Origin: Dendrophyllia cribrosa
Lineage: Eukaryota; Cnidaria; Anthozoa; Scleractinia; Dendrophylliidae
Length of the DNA: 64,000 nt
Assembly: GCA_024195265.1 (NCBI GenBank)
Contig: JAJLRJ010000009.1
Coordinates: 13,406,291 to 13,470,290, forward strand
Direction of reading: 5' to 3'
The notes under the pieces were generated by a model. It searched no databases, was not told where the DNA came from, and saw only the letters and a list, made by a program, of their open reading frames with translations. A program made the position numbers and the translations under genes. This document shows positions 41,454 through 54,300 of this stretch, piece by piece; the stretch's first letter is position 1, and each line of letters starts with the position of its first letter.

Positions 41454-42818
41454 ATATATGCATCTTGATGTACGTATACAGCTGTTTCGAGAAAGGTTAC
41501 CGGAACAATCCCGAAAAATAATATGGGATATGATCAATGAATTTTAATGAGTCAAATAAATACATGAAACCCGCGATGCCTCGTCCGTACAGGGACGATC
41601 TTAGATGGCGGACCATTGGGATAAATGAGTTTTTAGGATATAGCGAGGATGACTACCCACAATACCTTTCTGGATTCGCGCGTGCACTTTTACGCTTTTT
41701 TCCGACAACCCTTCTCGAAACAGCTGTAGACATTTTTAATAAATACCACGATCCATCATTTTCCGCTAATGACGTCAAACATATTCTTTTGAATTTTCTT
41801 TACAACTCAAAATAATACATTTGACATCGATAACGGAATATGATACATTCTGGTATTTATTAAAAGGGTCTATCACATCGTTGAACATATAAATATGAAC
41901 TTTAATGTAAAAAAGTGAATCTTGGTGTATATGTAGGTGTCTTGATGCACGTGTACGATCTCTTGAAATATCTAAATCTTGTTGTTTTGTCCCTTTTTGA
42001 CAAGCATAGTCACGCTAACGATTTGTTTCATCCTTGTGTTACTTTTGTAATAGCGGTTCTTTCCCTTATGTGCGGAATGCATATTAAGCTTCAAAATCCT
42101 TCTGTTATCTCACCACATCAGATACAATAGTCATTGTCAATTTTACCTTTCTGTTCGCTTTATCCTCGGAGTCACACATCTGATGTAGGATTTCGATCGG
42201 TTCATTCTCATTATTGTATTTTTCTCATGTTCATAGGTATATTTTTTTACCTCATTGAACAAAATTTGTAACTTTTATTCTTACGAGAAACAGCCCAATT
42301 TATATATAAGTCGGGATGGCAGTCCGACTAACTACTGCCTTGCCAAGTTGAGAGCTATTTTCTAGAGCATTTCGCGAGAAAATAAAGACATTCATAAAAT
42401 CGGTTAAAAAATACCGAAAAAGAAATGTAGTGATGCTTCAGTAGCTTATCCGCCGACGCGATATCATCAAAAAAATTGAAGCAGAGAATCCCCATTCGGT
42501 GCGGGGGATCTGTGAGCTGACCTCTACGACCTGCGAGCTGCGAGCTGCGAAAAGAAATATTAAAAAATAAAAATATTTATGAAATATTTAAGAAATATTC
42601 ATGATGAGCTAGCCAATGCGAATCGGGAGAGCCATTCCATTCCCCGCGAGTATAACCTTGTATCACGATGTTTAGATACTTTTGCCTGGTTTTAAGACGT
42701 CAATATAAAGTCGTATTGCCGTCTCAAAATCGGTTAACACAATTTTAATGAAAACAAGGTCAAACTTCGTTTTATTGGGACGTCTGACATCTGCATGCGC
42801 AGGACGCTAACGCGTAAT
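41454..42818. repeat. Segmental duplication, copy A
   Basis: 1.37 kb closely matching copy B (44245-46584 minus its insertion), both beginning ATATATGCATCTTGATGTAC and ending GGACGCTAACGCGTAAT. Copy A has the empty target site (GCGAGTATAACCTTG, 42647-42661) where copy B carries a 907-bp transposon. Copy A also lacks about 37 bp present in copy B near 45100-45136. It contains an open frame at 41537-41815. Confidence 0.85.
41537..41815 (+). CDS. Hypothetical 92-aa protein in the duplicated segment (possibly a repeat-encoded HTH remnant)
   Basis: The frame runs from ATG at 41537 to the stop at 41813-41815. It contains MPRPYRDDLRWRTIGINEFL followed by GYSEDDYPQYLSGFARALLR and a C-terminus ending KHILLNFLYNSK. 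The RPYxDDLRWR opening resembles N-terminal helix-turn-helix regions of cnidarian Tc1/IS630-like transposases, but the rest does not follow that family. In copy B (from about 44357) one extra base in GGACTATATCG breaks the frame. Function unknown; it may not be expressed. Confidence 0.3.
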   Translation: MNFNESNKYMKPAMPRPYRDDLRWRTIGINEFLGYSEDDYPQYLSGFARALLRFFPTTLLETAVDIFNKYHDPSFSANDVKHILLNFLYNSK

Positions 42819-42854
42819 TGCGTCGACGAAGGAGACGCTTCCTAATCTTGTCGG

Positions 42855-43035
42855 CTAGGCGGAACTAATCGAGAAAAGTGTCGGTACCAAATCTGCGCCA
42901 TCTTGAAACGTCACAATAGTATCCAGCATGCTTAGCGCGTCGTCTAGGCGCTAGGCGGAACGAATCGAGAAAAGTGTCGGTACCAAATCTGCGCCATCTT
43001 GAAACGTCACAATAGTAGCCAGCATTCCCAGCGCG
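42855..43035. repeat. 96-bp tandem duplication
   Basis: CTAGGCGGAACTAATCGAG with AAAAGTGTCGGTACCAAATC and GCGCCATCTTGAAACGTCAC occurs from 42855 and again from 42951, with a few differences. Two units only, non-coding. Confidence 0.8.
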
Positions 43036-43094
43036 TGGAAATCAGGCATCATCCTGGGGAGCTTGCGGTTTCGAAATGTCACATGTGAATAATC

Positions 43095-43783
43095 TATTTG
43101 TCTTGATTTAGATTCGGATATTTTACCGATTTTGGAATCGTACGGCTTAATATTTCAATGCCTACTAAAAGTACACAGTGGAAAAATTGGACGAAGGTTC
43201 TTCTCCGGACCAAGTAAGTTGTTGGGTCTCTTTGGAATCAAGCAAGAAGTTATCGGATTTTCCTCGCTACCGTTCTGGTATGTTTTGAATGTTCTATCTT
43301 GATTTTGCTGTGGTTCTCTGCCTGATTTGGGAAGCTTTCACCTAAATACCGACATCGTTCTTCGCGATGTTCTACGGTACGGTGCAATTCGCTGTATGTC
43401 TTGTAGCAATAATTCATTGACCGGCCGCGCCAGGCGAACGCACACAGTGCTCGAAATTGCGCCTGTGTCGGGCGCTGCCATTTGCGACTAAAGATTTTGC
43501 AGTTTTGTGACTAAAATTTGTCTAGCTAATAAAGGAAATATATTCAACAGTCTTGTGTCTTACTTGCAACTTACGGTAGTTGTAATTTTATCACGTTGAA
43601 TGTTGCGTGACTTAATCGTCGATTTCATGCTCCATTAACGCGGTGTCCAAGAAGTTTATCACGGGAACACTTTTTCAGGCTTTCTCAGAAATTTCTCATT
43701 TCCGGTTCCGGTATAAGTACATGTACTGAGGAGTATGATTTCAGAATCGGAGAAATAACCGAAATGAAATCAAGACAAATATA
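43095..43783. mobile_element. TIR element, TATTTGTCTTGATTT ends
   Basis: TATTTGTCTTGATTTAGATT with CGGATATTTTACCGATTTTG at the left is mirrored by CAGAATCGGAGAAATAACCG with AAATGAAATCAAGACAAATA at the right. TA borders both sides. About 690 bp without a recognised gene. Confidence 0.55.
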
Positions 43784-44037
43784 CTATTTACATGTCGGAA
43801 AAATCTGAGACCTTTCGGAGTACACAGCACGGTAGGATTTTGTCCGATTCCACGGCGATAGCGTGAATTTGTTTGATGTCGGCCCGACGTTTTTGCCTGC
43901 GTGACATATCTCGCGACATTGCCCTTTTCAACAGTGGCTGAATTAATTCATGAAACTGAGGTACTAGGTCAAGACGAGGTGCCACGGGATAAGGAGACGC
44001 ACTATAATCTATGATTACTACTAGTAATACACGTAAT

Positions 44038-44196
44038 AATTCGGCAAAAGGGGCCCTCGCGTTCGCGATAAGAAATTGCGCAATTTATCATTCTGCGGAA
44101 CATCTTGGATAGAGAGTATCATACCTTCTGTCTTCTTAGCTCGTTGTGCTATCACACAACAAAATTGTTTCGATATTGAAATAATTATACGTCAAA
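44038..44196. repeat. 160-bp direct repeat R, left copy
   Basis: AATTCGGCAAAAGGGGCCCT through ATAATTATACGTCAAA recurs at 46594-46753 in the same orientation, bracketing duplication copy B. A few substitutions separate the two copies. Confidence 0.8.
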
Positions 44197-44244
44197 CATA
44201 TATATCAGCTCATATTCGGCTCGTCCTCGATGAATAACTGTTAA

Positions 44245-46584
44245 ATATATGCATCTTGATGTACGTATACAGCTATTTCGAGAAAGGTTGTCGGAAAAAA
44301 CGCGCAAACGTGCACGCGACAATCCCGAAAAATAATATGGGATATGATCGATGAATTTTAATGAGTCAAATAAATACATGAACCCCGCGATGCCTCGTCC
44401 GTACAGGGACGATCTTAGATGGCGGACCATTGGGATAAATGAGTTTTTAGGACTATATCGAGGATGACTACCCACAATACCTTTCTGGATTCGCGCGTGC
44501 ACTTTTACGCTTTTTTCCGACAACCTTTCTCGAAACAGCTGTAGACATTTTTAATAATTACCACGATCCATCATTTTCCGCTAATGATGTCAAACATATT
44601 CTTTTGAATTTTCTTTACAACTCAAAATAATGCATTTGACATCGATAACGGAATATGATGCATTCTGGTATTTATTAAAAGAGTCTATCACATCGTTGAA
44701 CATATAAATATGAACTTTAATGTAAAAAAGTGAATCTTGGTGTATATGTAAGTGTCTTGATGCACGTGTACGACCTCTTGAAATATCTAAATCTTGTTTT
44801 TTTGTCCCTTTTTGACAAGCATAGTCACGCTAACGATATTTTTCATCCATGTGTTACTTTTGTAATAGCGGTTCTTTCCCTTATGTGCGGAATGCATATT
44901 AAGCTTCAAAATCCTTCTGTTATCTCACCACATCAGATACAAAAGTCATTGTCAATTTTACCTTTCTGTTCGCTTTATCCTCGGAGTCACACATCTGATG
45001 TAAGATTTCGATCGGTTCATTCTCATTATTGTATTTTTCTCATGTTCATAGGTATATTTTTTACCTCATTGAACAAAACTTGCAACTTTTATTCCGTGAA
45101 GACTACAAACCACTTGCAACATACTTTTTCTTACGAGAAACAGCCGAATTTATAAGTCGGGAAGGCAGCCCGACTAACTACTGCCTTGCCAAGTTGAGAG
45201 CTATTTTCTAGAGCATTTAGCGAGAAAATAAAGACATTCATAAGATCGTTAAAAAATACCGAAAAAGAAATGTAGTGATGCTTCAGTAGCTTATTCGCCG
45301 ACGCGATATCATCAAAAAATTGAAGCAGAGAATCCCCATTCTGTGCGGGGGATCTGTGAGCTGACCTCTACGACCTGCGGGCTGCGAGCTGCGAGCTGCG
45401 AAAAGAAATATTAAAAAATAAAAATATTTATGAAATATTTAAGAAATATTCATGATGAGCTAGCCAATGCGAATCGAGAGAGCCATTCCATTCCCCGCGA
45501 ATATACAGTCAACTCTCTGCTAACGGACACTCTCGTAAGCGGACAGCTCTACTTACGGACGCCTTTTCAAATCCCCGTTTTACCTCCCAGTCAAACTCTG
45601 TATTTACACATTCCCTTAAGCGGACACTCTCTCGTAAGCGGACGCGGACACTTTTGAAAATGAAAATCGGATTTTTCTTTTGTTTACGCTCTCTCGTAAG
45701 CGGACACCCCATGTATAATAATTGACTCTTGGCAATGAAATTTGTCTTTTAAAATTTGCAATAAATCAACAAAAATATGACCTTTGACAGAACAATAGAA
45801 CAGTGGGATCGGTTTTGTCAAATCTCCATTAGTCCGGGGGAAAGCAAGCTGTCCGTTCGTTTGACATAAACAATAGTCTGACGTAACATTTGTAGAGTCA
45901 GGTTATGGCCACGTTTGTCATGGTCTTCTTTCCTTCTTGTTTCTGTTTTCAATCACTAACTGTACCGAACACCGTATCCCAGATAATCAAGCTTGGACTT
46001 GAGCCACGGTCACGAAAGATGTCAAAGATGTTTTAACATAACCATAAAAAAGTATTTACAAGGAATATCCAGGCCGTACCCAGCTCCTCTGTTGACACGT
46101 TTACCCATTATGATGGCTTTCCCTTTTGTTTGTTCCGCGCTTTAAAAACTTGGTGACAAATACAGCCATCCTCAAAGGAATGTGACCAAATATCTCATCT
46201 AATCCAGTACCTGTAGCGTGTTCCTTGGATGTGGTTTCAAAAGTGCAATCTTTTAAATTAGGCAGCAGCCGCATTAAACTCTCCCGTAAGCGGATATCTA
46301 CCCTATTTTTCTTTGGTGTCCGCTTATGCGAATAATTCTCGTAAGCGGACAGCTCTACTAACGGATACTTTTTCCAATTCCCGAGGGTGTCCGCTTACGA
46401 GAGAGTTGACTGTAACCTTGTATCATGATTTTTAGATACTTTTGCCTGGTTTTAAGACGTCAATATAAAGTCGTATTGCCGTCTCAAAATCGCAATTAGT
46501 TAACACAATTTTAATGAAAACAAGGTCAAACTTCGTTTTATTGGGACGTCTGACATCTGCATGCGCAGGACGCTAACGCGTAAT
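44245..46584. repeat. Segmental duplication, copy B (interrupted by a transposon)
   Basis: Matches copy A (41454-42818) over its full length and carries the 907-bp TA element at 45506-46412. Copy B keeps a longer open frame at its 3' part (45029-45211, ending PTNYCLAKLRAIF), followed by GAGAAAATAAAGAC, a possible poly(A) signal. The equivalent frame in copy A is broken by a deletion. Confidence 0.85.
45504..46414. mobile_element. pogo/Tigger-like element with TA target duplication
   Basis: The body at 45506-46412 begins CAGTCAACTCTCTGCTAACG and ends with the inverted GAGAGAGTTGACTG, bordered by TA on both sides. Repeated TCTCGTAAGCGGACA words fill both ends. The CAGTCAACTC terminus and TA duplication are typical of pogo/Tigger elements. 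No transposase is seen. The paralogous empty site in copy A (42653-42654) proves insertion and its exact borders. Confidence 0.88.
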
Positions 46585-46593
46585 AATACACTG

Positions 46594-46753
46594 AATTCGG
46601 CAAAAAGGGGCCCTCGCGTTCGCGATAAGAAATTGCGCAATTGATCATTCTGCGGAACATCTTGGATAGAGAGCATCATACCTTCTGTCTTCTTAGCTCG
46701 TTGTGCTATCACACAACAAAATTGTTTCGATATTGAAATAATTATACGTCAAA
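46594..46753. repeat. 160-bp direct repeat R, right copy
   Basis: Second copy of the 44038-44196 segment, starting 9 bp after the end of duplication copy B. Confidence 0.8.
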
Positions 46754-46756
46754 TAT

Positions 46757-48340
46757 AACGGTTGTTAATGTGTTATACTTCACAAAGATACTGATAGGGT
46801 GAATGCAAAAACGATATGTCAATAACACAAGGGCAAGCAAGATGTCTACGAATATTATTTTTATTTATTTGTACCTATTTTTATTATTATCTCAATCTAG
46901 GAGGAAACTTTATTTTCGGATCAATTTACTTGTCAGTTCGCAGCTCGCAGCTCGCAGCTCGCTTTTTTCTGCTCGCATCCTCCCCAGATCCCCATTCAAT
47001 TGGAACCATGGTCCGCCGACGATCCGACTCGCTGACAAATATTTGTTGGCGCGCAATCGTCTCGCAGTGGTTTCTCTCTCGTTCGGCGTAGCTCCGGCGG
47101 CGTAGGAGACTCCACTGCTCGCAGGGTAGTCTCAAGAAGATTTCCTCGCGGACCGAACAAGTAAAATGGGGTAAAATCAGCGTAGAATGAAATGAAATAA
47201 AGAAATAAATGTCAATTATTTATCCCGGCTCGGTAACTGTCTGCAAGTGCGGTGGGGCAGAACACTCAACTGACATCAGAAACAAATACTTCAAATCATG
47301 CAATACAGGAGGCAGATCCGTTGGCTACTCACAAGCGTGACCGAGGGGTTGAACTCGAGTCAAACGTGGACGAATTCCACCTACATTAGGCACGGTGCAA
47401 ATTCGAAGCAAGAATAGACTTACCTTTTTGTAGATGTCACCACTGCAAGCTCAAGCGAATAAAATAATCAGCCTCCGACCCGCTTTGTCAATGACCAGTC
47501 GCATGGACTTAATCCAATTAAGAAAATGATTGACGGTTGCTAGCCAAAACGTGTCATTGCTCAAGATGATCTGTCAACGGTTACGTATTGATTTTCAGTC
47601 AGTTTATTATGCAATCATCCTTCGCTACATTGAATTGCCGAATCTGGCCATAGTGAACATCATTTCCTCTTCTCAGAACACAATGAGGTAACAAAATGAT
47701 TATTTACGACCACGGATAGGTCTAGCAGGAGGGAGGGGGCGTCTCCAGGCAAAACATTGTTCGAGTCATAACTGCCAGTGTGCGTCAAGTCGGGGTCACG
47801 TCATAGATCAGTAATTTTCAAAATGGCGGGCAAACCGTGCAATTCCTTACGTTATCTTTCAAAAAATGTGGAATTTCCTACTGTTTGGATGATTCATTTA
47901 CTTTATTCAATGTGGCTAAACTGTAGAATATCCGGCCACTTATTTGCATCTCGTTGAATAAGAATGGATCCTTTTGTTTTCATATGCTTCGTTCTATAAA
48001 AATATCCAAGCTACTATATATACAAATAAACAAAGAACAATCACACATCATTTTGTTTGACACAATGAGAGGTTTATTCAGTGAAATAACAATGTAAAAT
48101 AAGAACGACTACTAGATCACTCCGCAGACAAACCTCTAGACCTGAAAGCGGGTGGGTAGAGGGTAAAATTAAGAAAAAACTTAAGGTTATTAAGCGTAAT
48201 TTTAAGACGCTAGAGCTGTTATACTGGAGACACCCACGAAGGTACACGGTAACCTTAACAGTACAGAAATGGAACTATAACTTGTTATAGAGCGAACAAA
48301 ACATACAATGACTGTCTCTGATTACAAACCACTATATATT
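46757..48340. other. Intergenic stretch, no gene recognised
   Basis: It includes CAGCTCGCAGCTCGCAG words (46935-46960) related to CTGCGAGCTGCGAGCTGCG in the duplicated segments, a piece matching 16570-16620 (47950-48000), and the 80-bp TTAAGGTTA/TAACCTTAA element at 48179-48259. No coding exon is supported. Confidence 0.5.
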
Positions 48341-48341
48341 A

Positions 48342-48928
48342 TACAGTCGACTCCCGATAACTCGAACCTTCAAGGGAAATAGAAAAAGGTTCGAGTTATC
48401 GGGAGTTGAAAACAAATGACCGGAAATAAGGAAAAAACGGTGTTTACTGTGTACATTGTATTTCTGTTCATACAGTGTACATTTTAAATTTTATTACAGT
48501 GCATGGAATGGAACAATATTTCTAAATATTATACAATCAGAACGTAACGTAACGTGAAACAAAACAAAGCAAAGCAGCAGGAAAAGACGAGGTACTGTAA
48601 TGCGAACAACGTCGGGGCTACTGCTACTGAGTTAATGCGATTTACTTTTACTTTTTTAAAAAGACAAAATACGCGGCTGCTTCGAAATAAATTTGTTTTA
48701 ACTACAGTACTGTATTTTTTTACTTGTCACGTCTTGACCAACGTGGTTCGAGTTATCGAGGGTAGAAATATATAGGAAATGACCTGAAGGTTTGCTTCGA
48801 GTTTAATAGTGGGAGTTTTGAGTTATCGAGGGTAAAATTACAATAAATGTATGACGAAAATCCAGGGGAAATCGAGTTAGCGCGAGGTTCGAGTTAGGGA
48901 GGGTTCGAGTTATCGGGAGTTGACTGTA
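48342..48928. mobile_element. pogo/Tigger-like element with TA target duplication, TTCGAGTTATCGGGAG ends
   Basis: The body at 48344-48926 starts CAGTCGACTCCCGATAACTC and ends with GAGTTATCGGGAGTTGACTG, inverted copies with one mismatch, and TA flanks both sides. The GTTCGAGTTATCG word is repeated several times near the right end. A frame of 73 aa inside (48554-48775) resembles nothing I know. Non-autonomous. Confidence 0.8.
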
Positions 48929-49553
48929 CAACAAACAACAACAACAACAACAATACTCTTAGCTATACGCCTTACTAAGTATATGATAGCTTGGAATAAC
49001 GACAGACAACGCCAGACTAGACAACAATGCACAATACATATCGTGTGACAGCGTCGAATTAAATATTTTAAGCAGAGCTCAAAATAAACCAACGTTTAAG
49101 GATATGTAAATAGGTGGCCGGGTATTCTAAAATCGCACCTTAGGTTTCTAAAAATATGAGAGACTTGTTCACGATAGTTGGGGCTATAATACTTCGCCGG
49201 GGAGCTCGTGCAGTGATGCGGAAACATTCTGATTCCAGAATAGGTTTGGCACATGGTATATTAAAGGGACACTGTCACGAGGGCGCATGCGCGAGTTTTT
49301 CGAATCGAAACTTGAAAAGTTCAGCCTGAATTTTTCAAGTTGAACCGTCAATTTCAAAATAGGTTTCATTGGAAACAACTTTATAGCCGATAAAAAATAA
49401 TATAAAAATGCTCACTAATATGTTGTTTCTAAGTATTGAAATCACGCCCATATAGCAAGATTCTAATACCTTTCCGGGGTTAAAATTTCCTACGAGATTC
49501 CTGTCACTTGTGTAAGACGTAAGACTCTCCGGGTGTGTGGGGGGGGGGGGGGG

Positions 49554-50188
<635 letters not shown>

Positions 50189-50191
50189 GGA

Positions 50192-51330
50192 CTATGGGAG
50201 ATCGTCCCAAGCAACCCACGCTCCCCCGTGATATACAGGATTAGCCTTGGGATCAATAGGCTTGTTTCTAGGAGGCACACTAGACTTCCTGTATCCCTCT
50301 AGCTTAGCTAGCAGTTGCTGCACAATGTCCGCGTGCTGGTTTGCCAAGTTCACGTACTCACAGGGATCTTTTTCGATGTCAAACAAGCAAGGCCCCCCGG
50401 ATTTGGTGCACTCCGGTGGGTCACTCGGCGGTTTGTCGCAAGTAACGACGGCATTTTTTAAAGTTCGGTTTAAAACTTCAGATGTTTCGTACCCTGGGGG
50501 ACGGTACCAACCATTCCACGCTTTCCCTGGAAAACAGAGAGAAAATAAATCTTAGAGGACGATTACACGAGCAAGTATATCGGTTGCGATCCTACTTTAT
50601 CGGTTTCTGTCGTGATGGTGTCTCGCAAAGTCTATTTTTTTAAATAGTCAGATCAGCCCTGCAATTTATTGTATTTTTGTTCATTTTTTGGCTGGTTACT
50701 CTCTCGCAGATCCTACGTATACCGTTAGCAGCATTATCATTTGCGGTCCTTTGCAGTTTTCATTTTTATTTCTAGACATTTTGGGTTTGTAGGTCTTTAT
50801 AGATCCGATATGCTGTGTTCTTTAAGCATGGTTTTGTCCATGCGTTTCAATGTTCAGCTCGGCTTTGTCCATCTACATTTGTCTTTGCGAGACATATTTG
50901 CGACATTATGGGATCTTTGTTCCCCGGAACACGTGATGTGGCAGCGCGTGATTCGAGTGACAAGTGAGTACATAGTACGGAACAAACGGAACCTTATATA
51001 GTGAACGGGTCATTGTGTAATCTTTTTGCGCTGGCTTCCTTGCTGGCGACATTTAGTTCGCTACACCGTGCTGAAGAGTTGCAATAACAACGAAACAGCT
51101 GTCCACGGTTGCGATCCTACTTTATCGGTTTCTGTCGTGAAGGTGTCTCGCAAACTCTATTTTTTACGTTGTCAGGTCAGCCCTGCAGTTTACTGTATAT
51201 ATTTAGTGACACAGTTTCGACTTTGTTTGTTTATTTATTTATCTTATAGAGCACACCACAGGCTATCTATTAGAAGTGAAATATTTCCGATATATTGAAA
51301 CACCGCAAAAACCTAAGAGAGGGCTTGCAA

Positions 51331-51361
<31 letters not shown>

Positions 51362-54300
51362 TTTGTACCACGGTGGGGGTATAAGTTTGCGTGTACGTCA
51401 GTGTGCACTTAGTCGAGTAAACGAGTAAACGTGCTGGGTCTTTATTTTTAATAGGCGTTTAATATTGATCCCGCACGTCCTTTTAAATGGCTTGAAAATC
51501 AGCCTGAAAAATGTCTCATCGCGGGATCAAATGAATTTGGCAATTTAGTAATTAAGATGTTCTGCGACTTCGGTTACCAAGCCTTGACGAGGCTTGTTCT
51601 ACTAAAACAAAAAACATGAAGGAGGTCTCCTTACAGCACCCACCCCCTCATTAGCATGAGTAGCGATTTCATAAAAAAAAAAAATACTATTTCTGACGCA
51701 GTTTAAGAGCCTGTATCAGTAAAACGGACTTTCTAGCATGTTCTAGCTTGGTCTTGTTTCCAGTAGGCGAGTCACTATCTAATTTTCCGGCGTAATGGTT
51801 GATTCGTTTTCTCCATTATTATATTTTCAAGAGAACGATAATGAAGCAATGATGACTTCTGTTCCTATCCCAGCCCCTGCATCCAGCATTTTCCCGATAG
51901 TAAGATACCTAGGGTGTATAGTTCTTACCCGCATTTACGATAATTTTCCATTGCCCGTACCGCATGGCAGCCTCCCCTCCACTGGGATGAATATTATGCA
52001 GCAATTCCTGCCGGGGCGATTTCTTTCCGTTAGACAGGGTGTCCCACATGTTATACCCATCTACATGCAACGTGCTGGAGTTACCACCAGCTAGCTCAAA
52101 CAACGTGGGAAGCCAGTCGGTCACGTGCATAAGGTCCAGGCTTACTCGGCCTGTAGACGCCAATAAAGGACTGTGAACGAAGGCAGCTCCGCGAACACCA
52201 CCTGTTTTTTTTGCGAAAGGGGAGGGAATTAAAGACAGGTTAATTAGGGAACCAATAAAAAAATATGACGCAGTATTACACACGTGTTGCACGTACCTTC
52301 CCACAAAGTAGCCTTGACACCACGTAACGGATAATTAGAAGCCATGTTCATATCAAAGCCTGCGGCAGGGCCCCCATTGTCCGTCGTGAAGACAATCACA
52401 GAATTTTTGTACATGTCTTTAGCTACAAGGGCATCCTTGACCTATTCAGAACGAAAATATACCTGTTATTAAAAATGTGGTTGTTGTTTATCGTAAGAAA
52501 GTGAAACAACTGCAACAACTATCGTAGTGCTTGTGACCAGAGCAACCTTCTTCTTTTCAGTTTATTTCCGACCCTAGAACGACTCTTGATATTCCAATGT
52601 TGCTTCTCAGCCTTAGTCCGCAAGGAGCAGTATCTGTACGCATGACCTGTATGGTTTGCCGTTGTCCCAGTGGTGTTCCCATTTCCCTATTAAAGTCAGC
52701 GCTGGCTGAACCCATATCTTGCGACCTGGCGCAAAGTATCTATTAAGCCAACACAAGAAACTATGATCAGATCATAGTCCCTTGGCATATCTTAATAGCT
52801 TCTCTAACTTTGGACAAACTGTTGGTTTTTTTTTTAAGTAGTGGAAACAAAATTGTTGTTGTTGAAAGTTTGCAAATAGCAACTCCTTAATGCTCAAGAA
52901 TGATCTTACGGAACATGTATAACAACTTGTATTATTGAACAATTTTCTATGATTCATTTTTTTCTTTTTTAAACAAGTTTACAACTAACGCTTTAAATGC
53001 AATATTATTAATCCTGTAATTGTGCGAATTAATTCCGTAAAACAGGAAAAAGAGGATTTACGGTAGAAACCAATAGTATAAACGCAAATGCTGTAAAGCG
53101 TTTTCCGCCAATCGAAAACCATTTTTGATAACACAATGAAGTGGACGGGGCCTAAAAGAACTGATGCTGCCCTCGACGTCTCTGTGTAAATTCGAGTAAA
53201 TCCTTAAAAATTGATCGGGCTCTCAATAAAGACTAGCAGTTTTAACGTTAATGTAGTGCAATCTAATTCCACCCTGGGCATCCATAGGCAAATATACTTT
53301 TAATTATTTTTTTATTATTGGAGACAATTTCGCATTTTGAAGAAAAGCGAACATGGCCGCTGCCTGTAATCAGTTCGCATCAGGAGAAAAAAGAGTACTT
53401 AAGCTACTATTTAACAATTAGATTATGAGCTCGAATAAGAATAAATCTACTAGATGTTCAAAACTTAACAACAAGACAGGCTCGCGTTTATATTTTATTA
53501 GAGTGATTTTCGTAAGACCGTGAAACGGTTACTAAGTTAGTAGGCACTAGTAGACACTATTAGACACTAATTCCATTGTTTTCTTTTGTTTAGTTTTAGC
53601 TAATGTTGGCTAATTTTGATTAATTGCTAGATACTGTTTCACGGTCTTACGAAAATCACTCTAATGATATAAATAACAAACGCACACTGACAACTGCACA
53701 CACTCACGTTCTACTTAACAGTTATTCATCGAGGACGAGCCGAATATGAGCTGATATATATAACCAACAAGCCGCCGCGCCGAGTTGGTTATATATCAGC
53801 TCATATTCGGCGAGGCCGAGATGAATAACTGTTTTAGTAAATTTTCAAACACTCAAATAACCGGAAATTGGAAAAAGAAATATTTCCGCTCCAAAAAAAT
53901 ACATGACTGTCACGTCAGTGAACAAGTGTCACATGACCGCTTCACAAATCGAAAGCGAGTATTAAAATGCTATAAACAGGCGGCGAGATCGAGAAGAATG
54001 TTTCTTTCAAAAGTAGTTTCCTTCAAAATAAGATCGAGAAGAATGTCAAAGTTTCCTTCAAAAATAAGTCTTAATCGGACTGGCAGAAATGGTTATGGAT
54101 TTGAACATAACAATTGTAGAAATTTTTCTGCGGACGAGGAAAGATTTGCCCGCCACGTGCACGTGCCACGTGCCACGTGCACCTGCCATTTTTTTTTTCC
54201 GCGACGAGGAAAACAATTTTTTTTCGCGTAATTCGTCATCATTTTTCCATATTTGGGCAAATTAACCAATAACGACTCAGATCGGTAGCGGTGGGACCAA

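Noticed and set aside
44730..45155. 141-residue frame in duplication copy B
   Set aside because: Copy A stops the same frame after 71 codons at 42130, and the peptide has no recognisable domain, so coding is doubtful.
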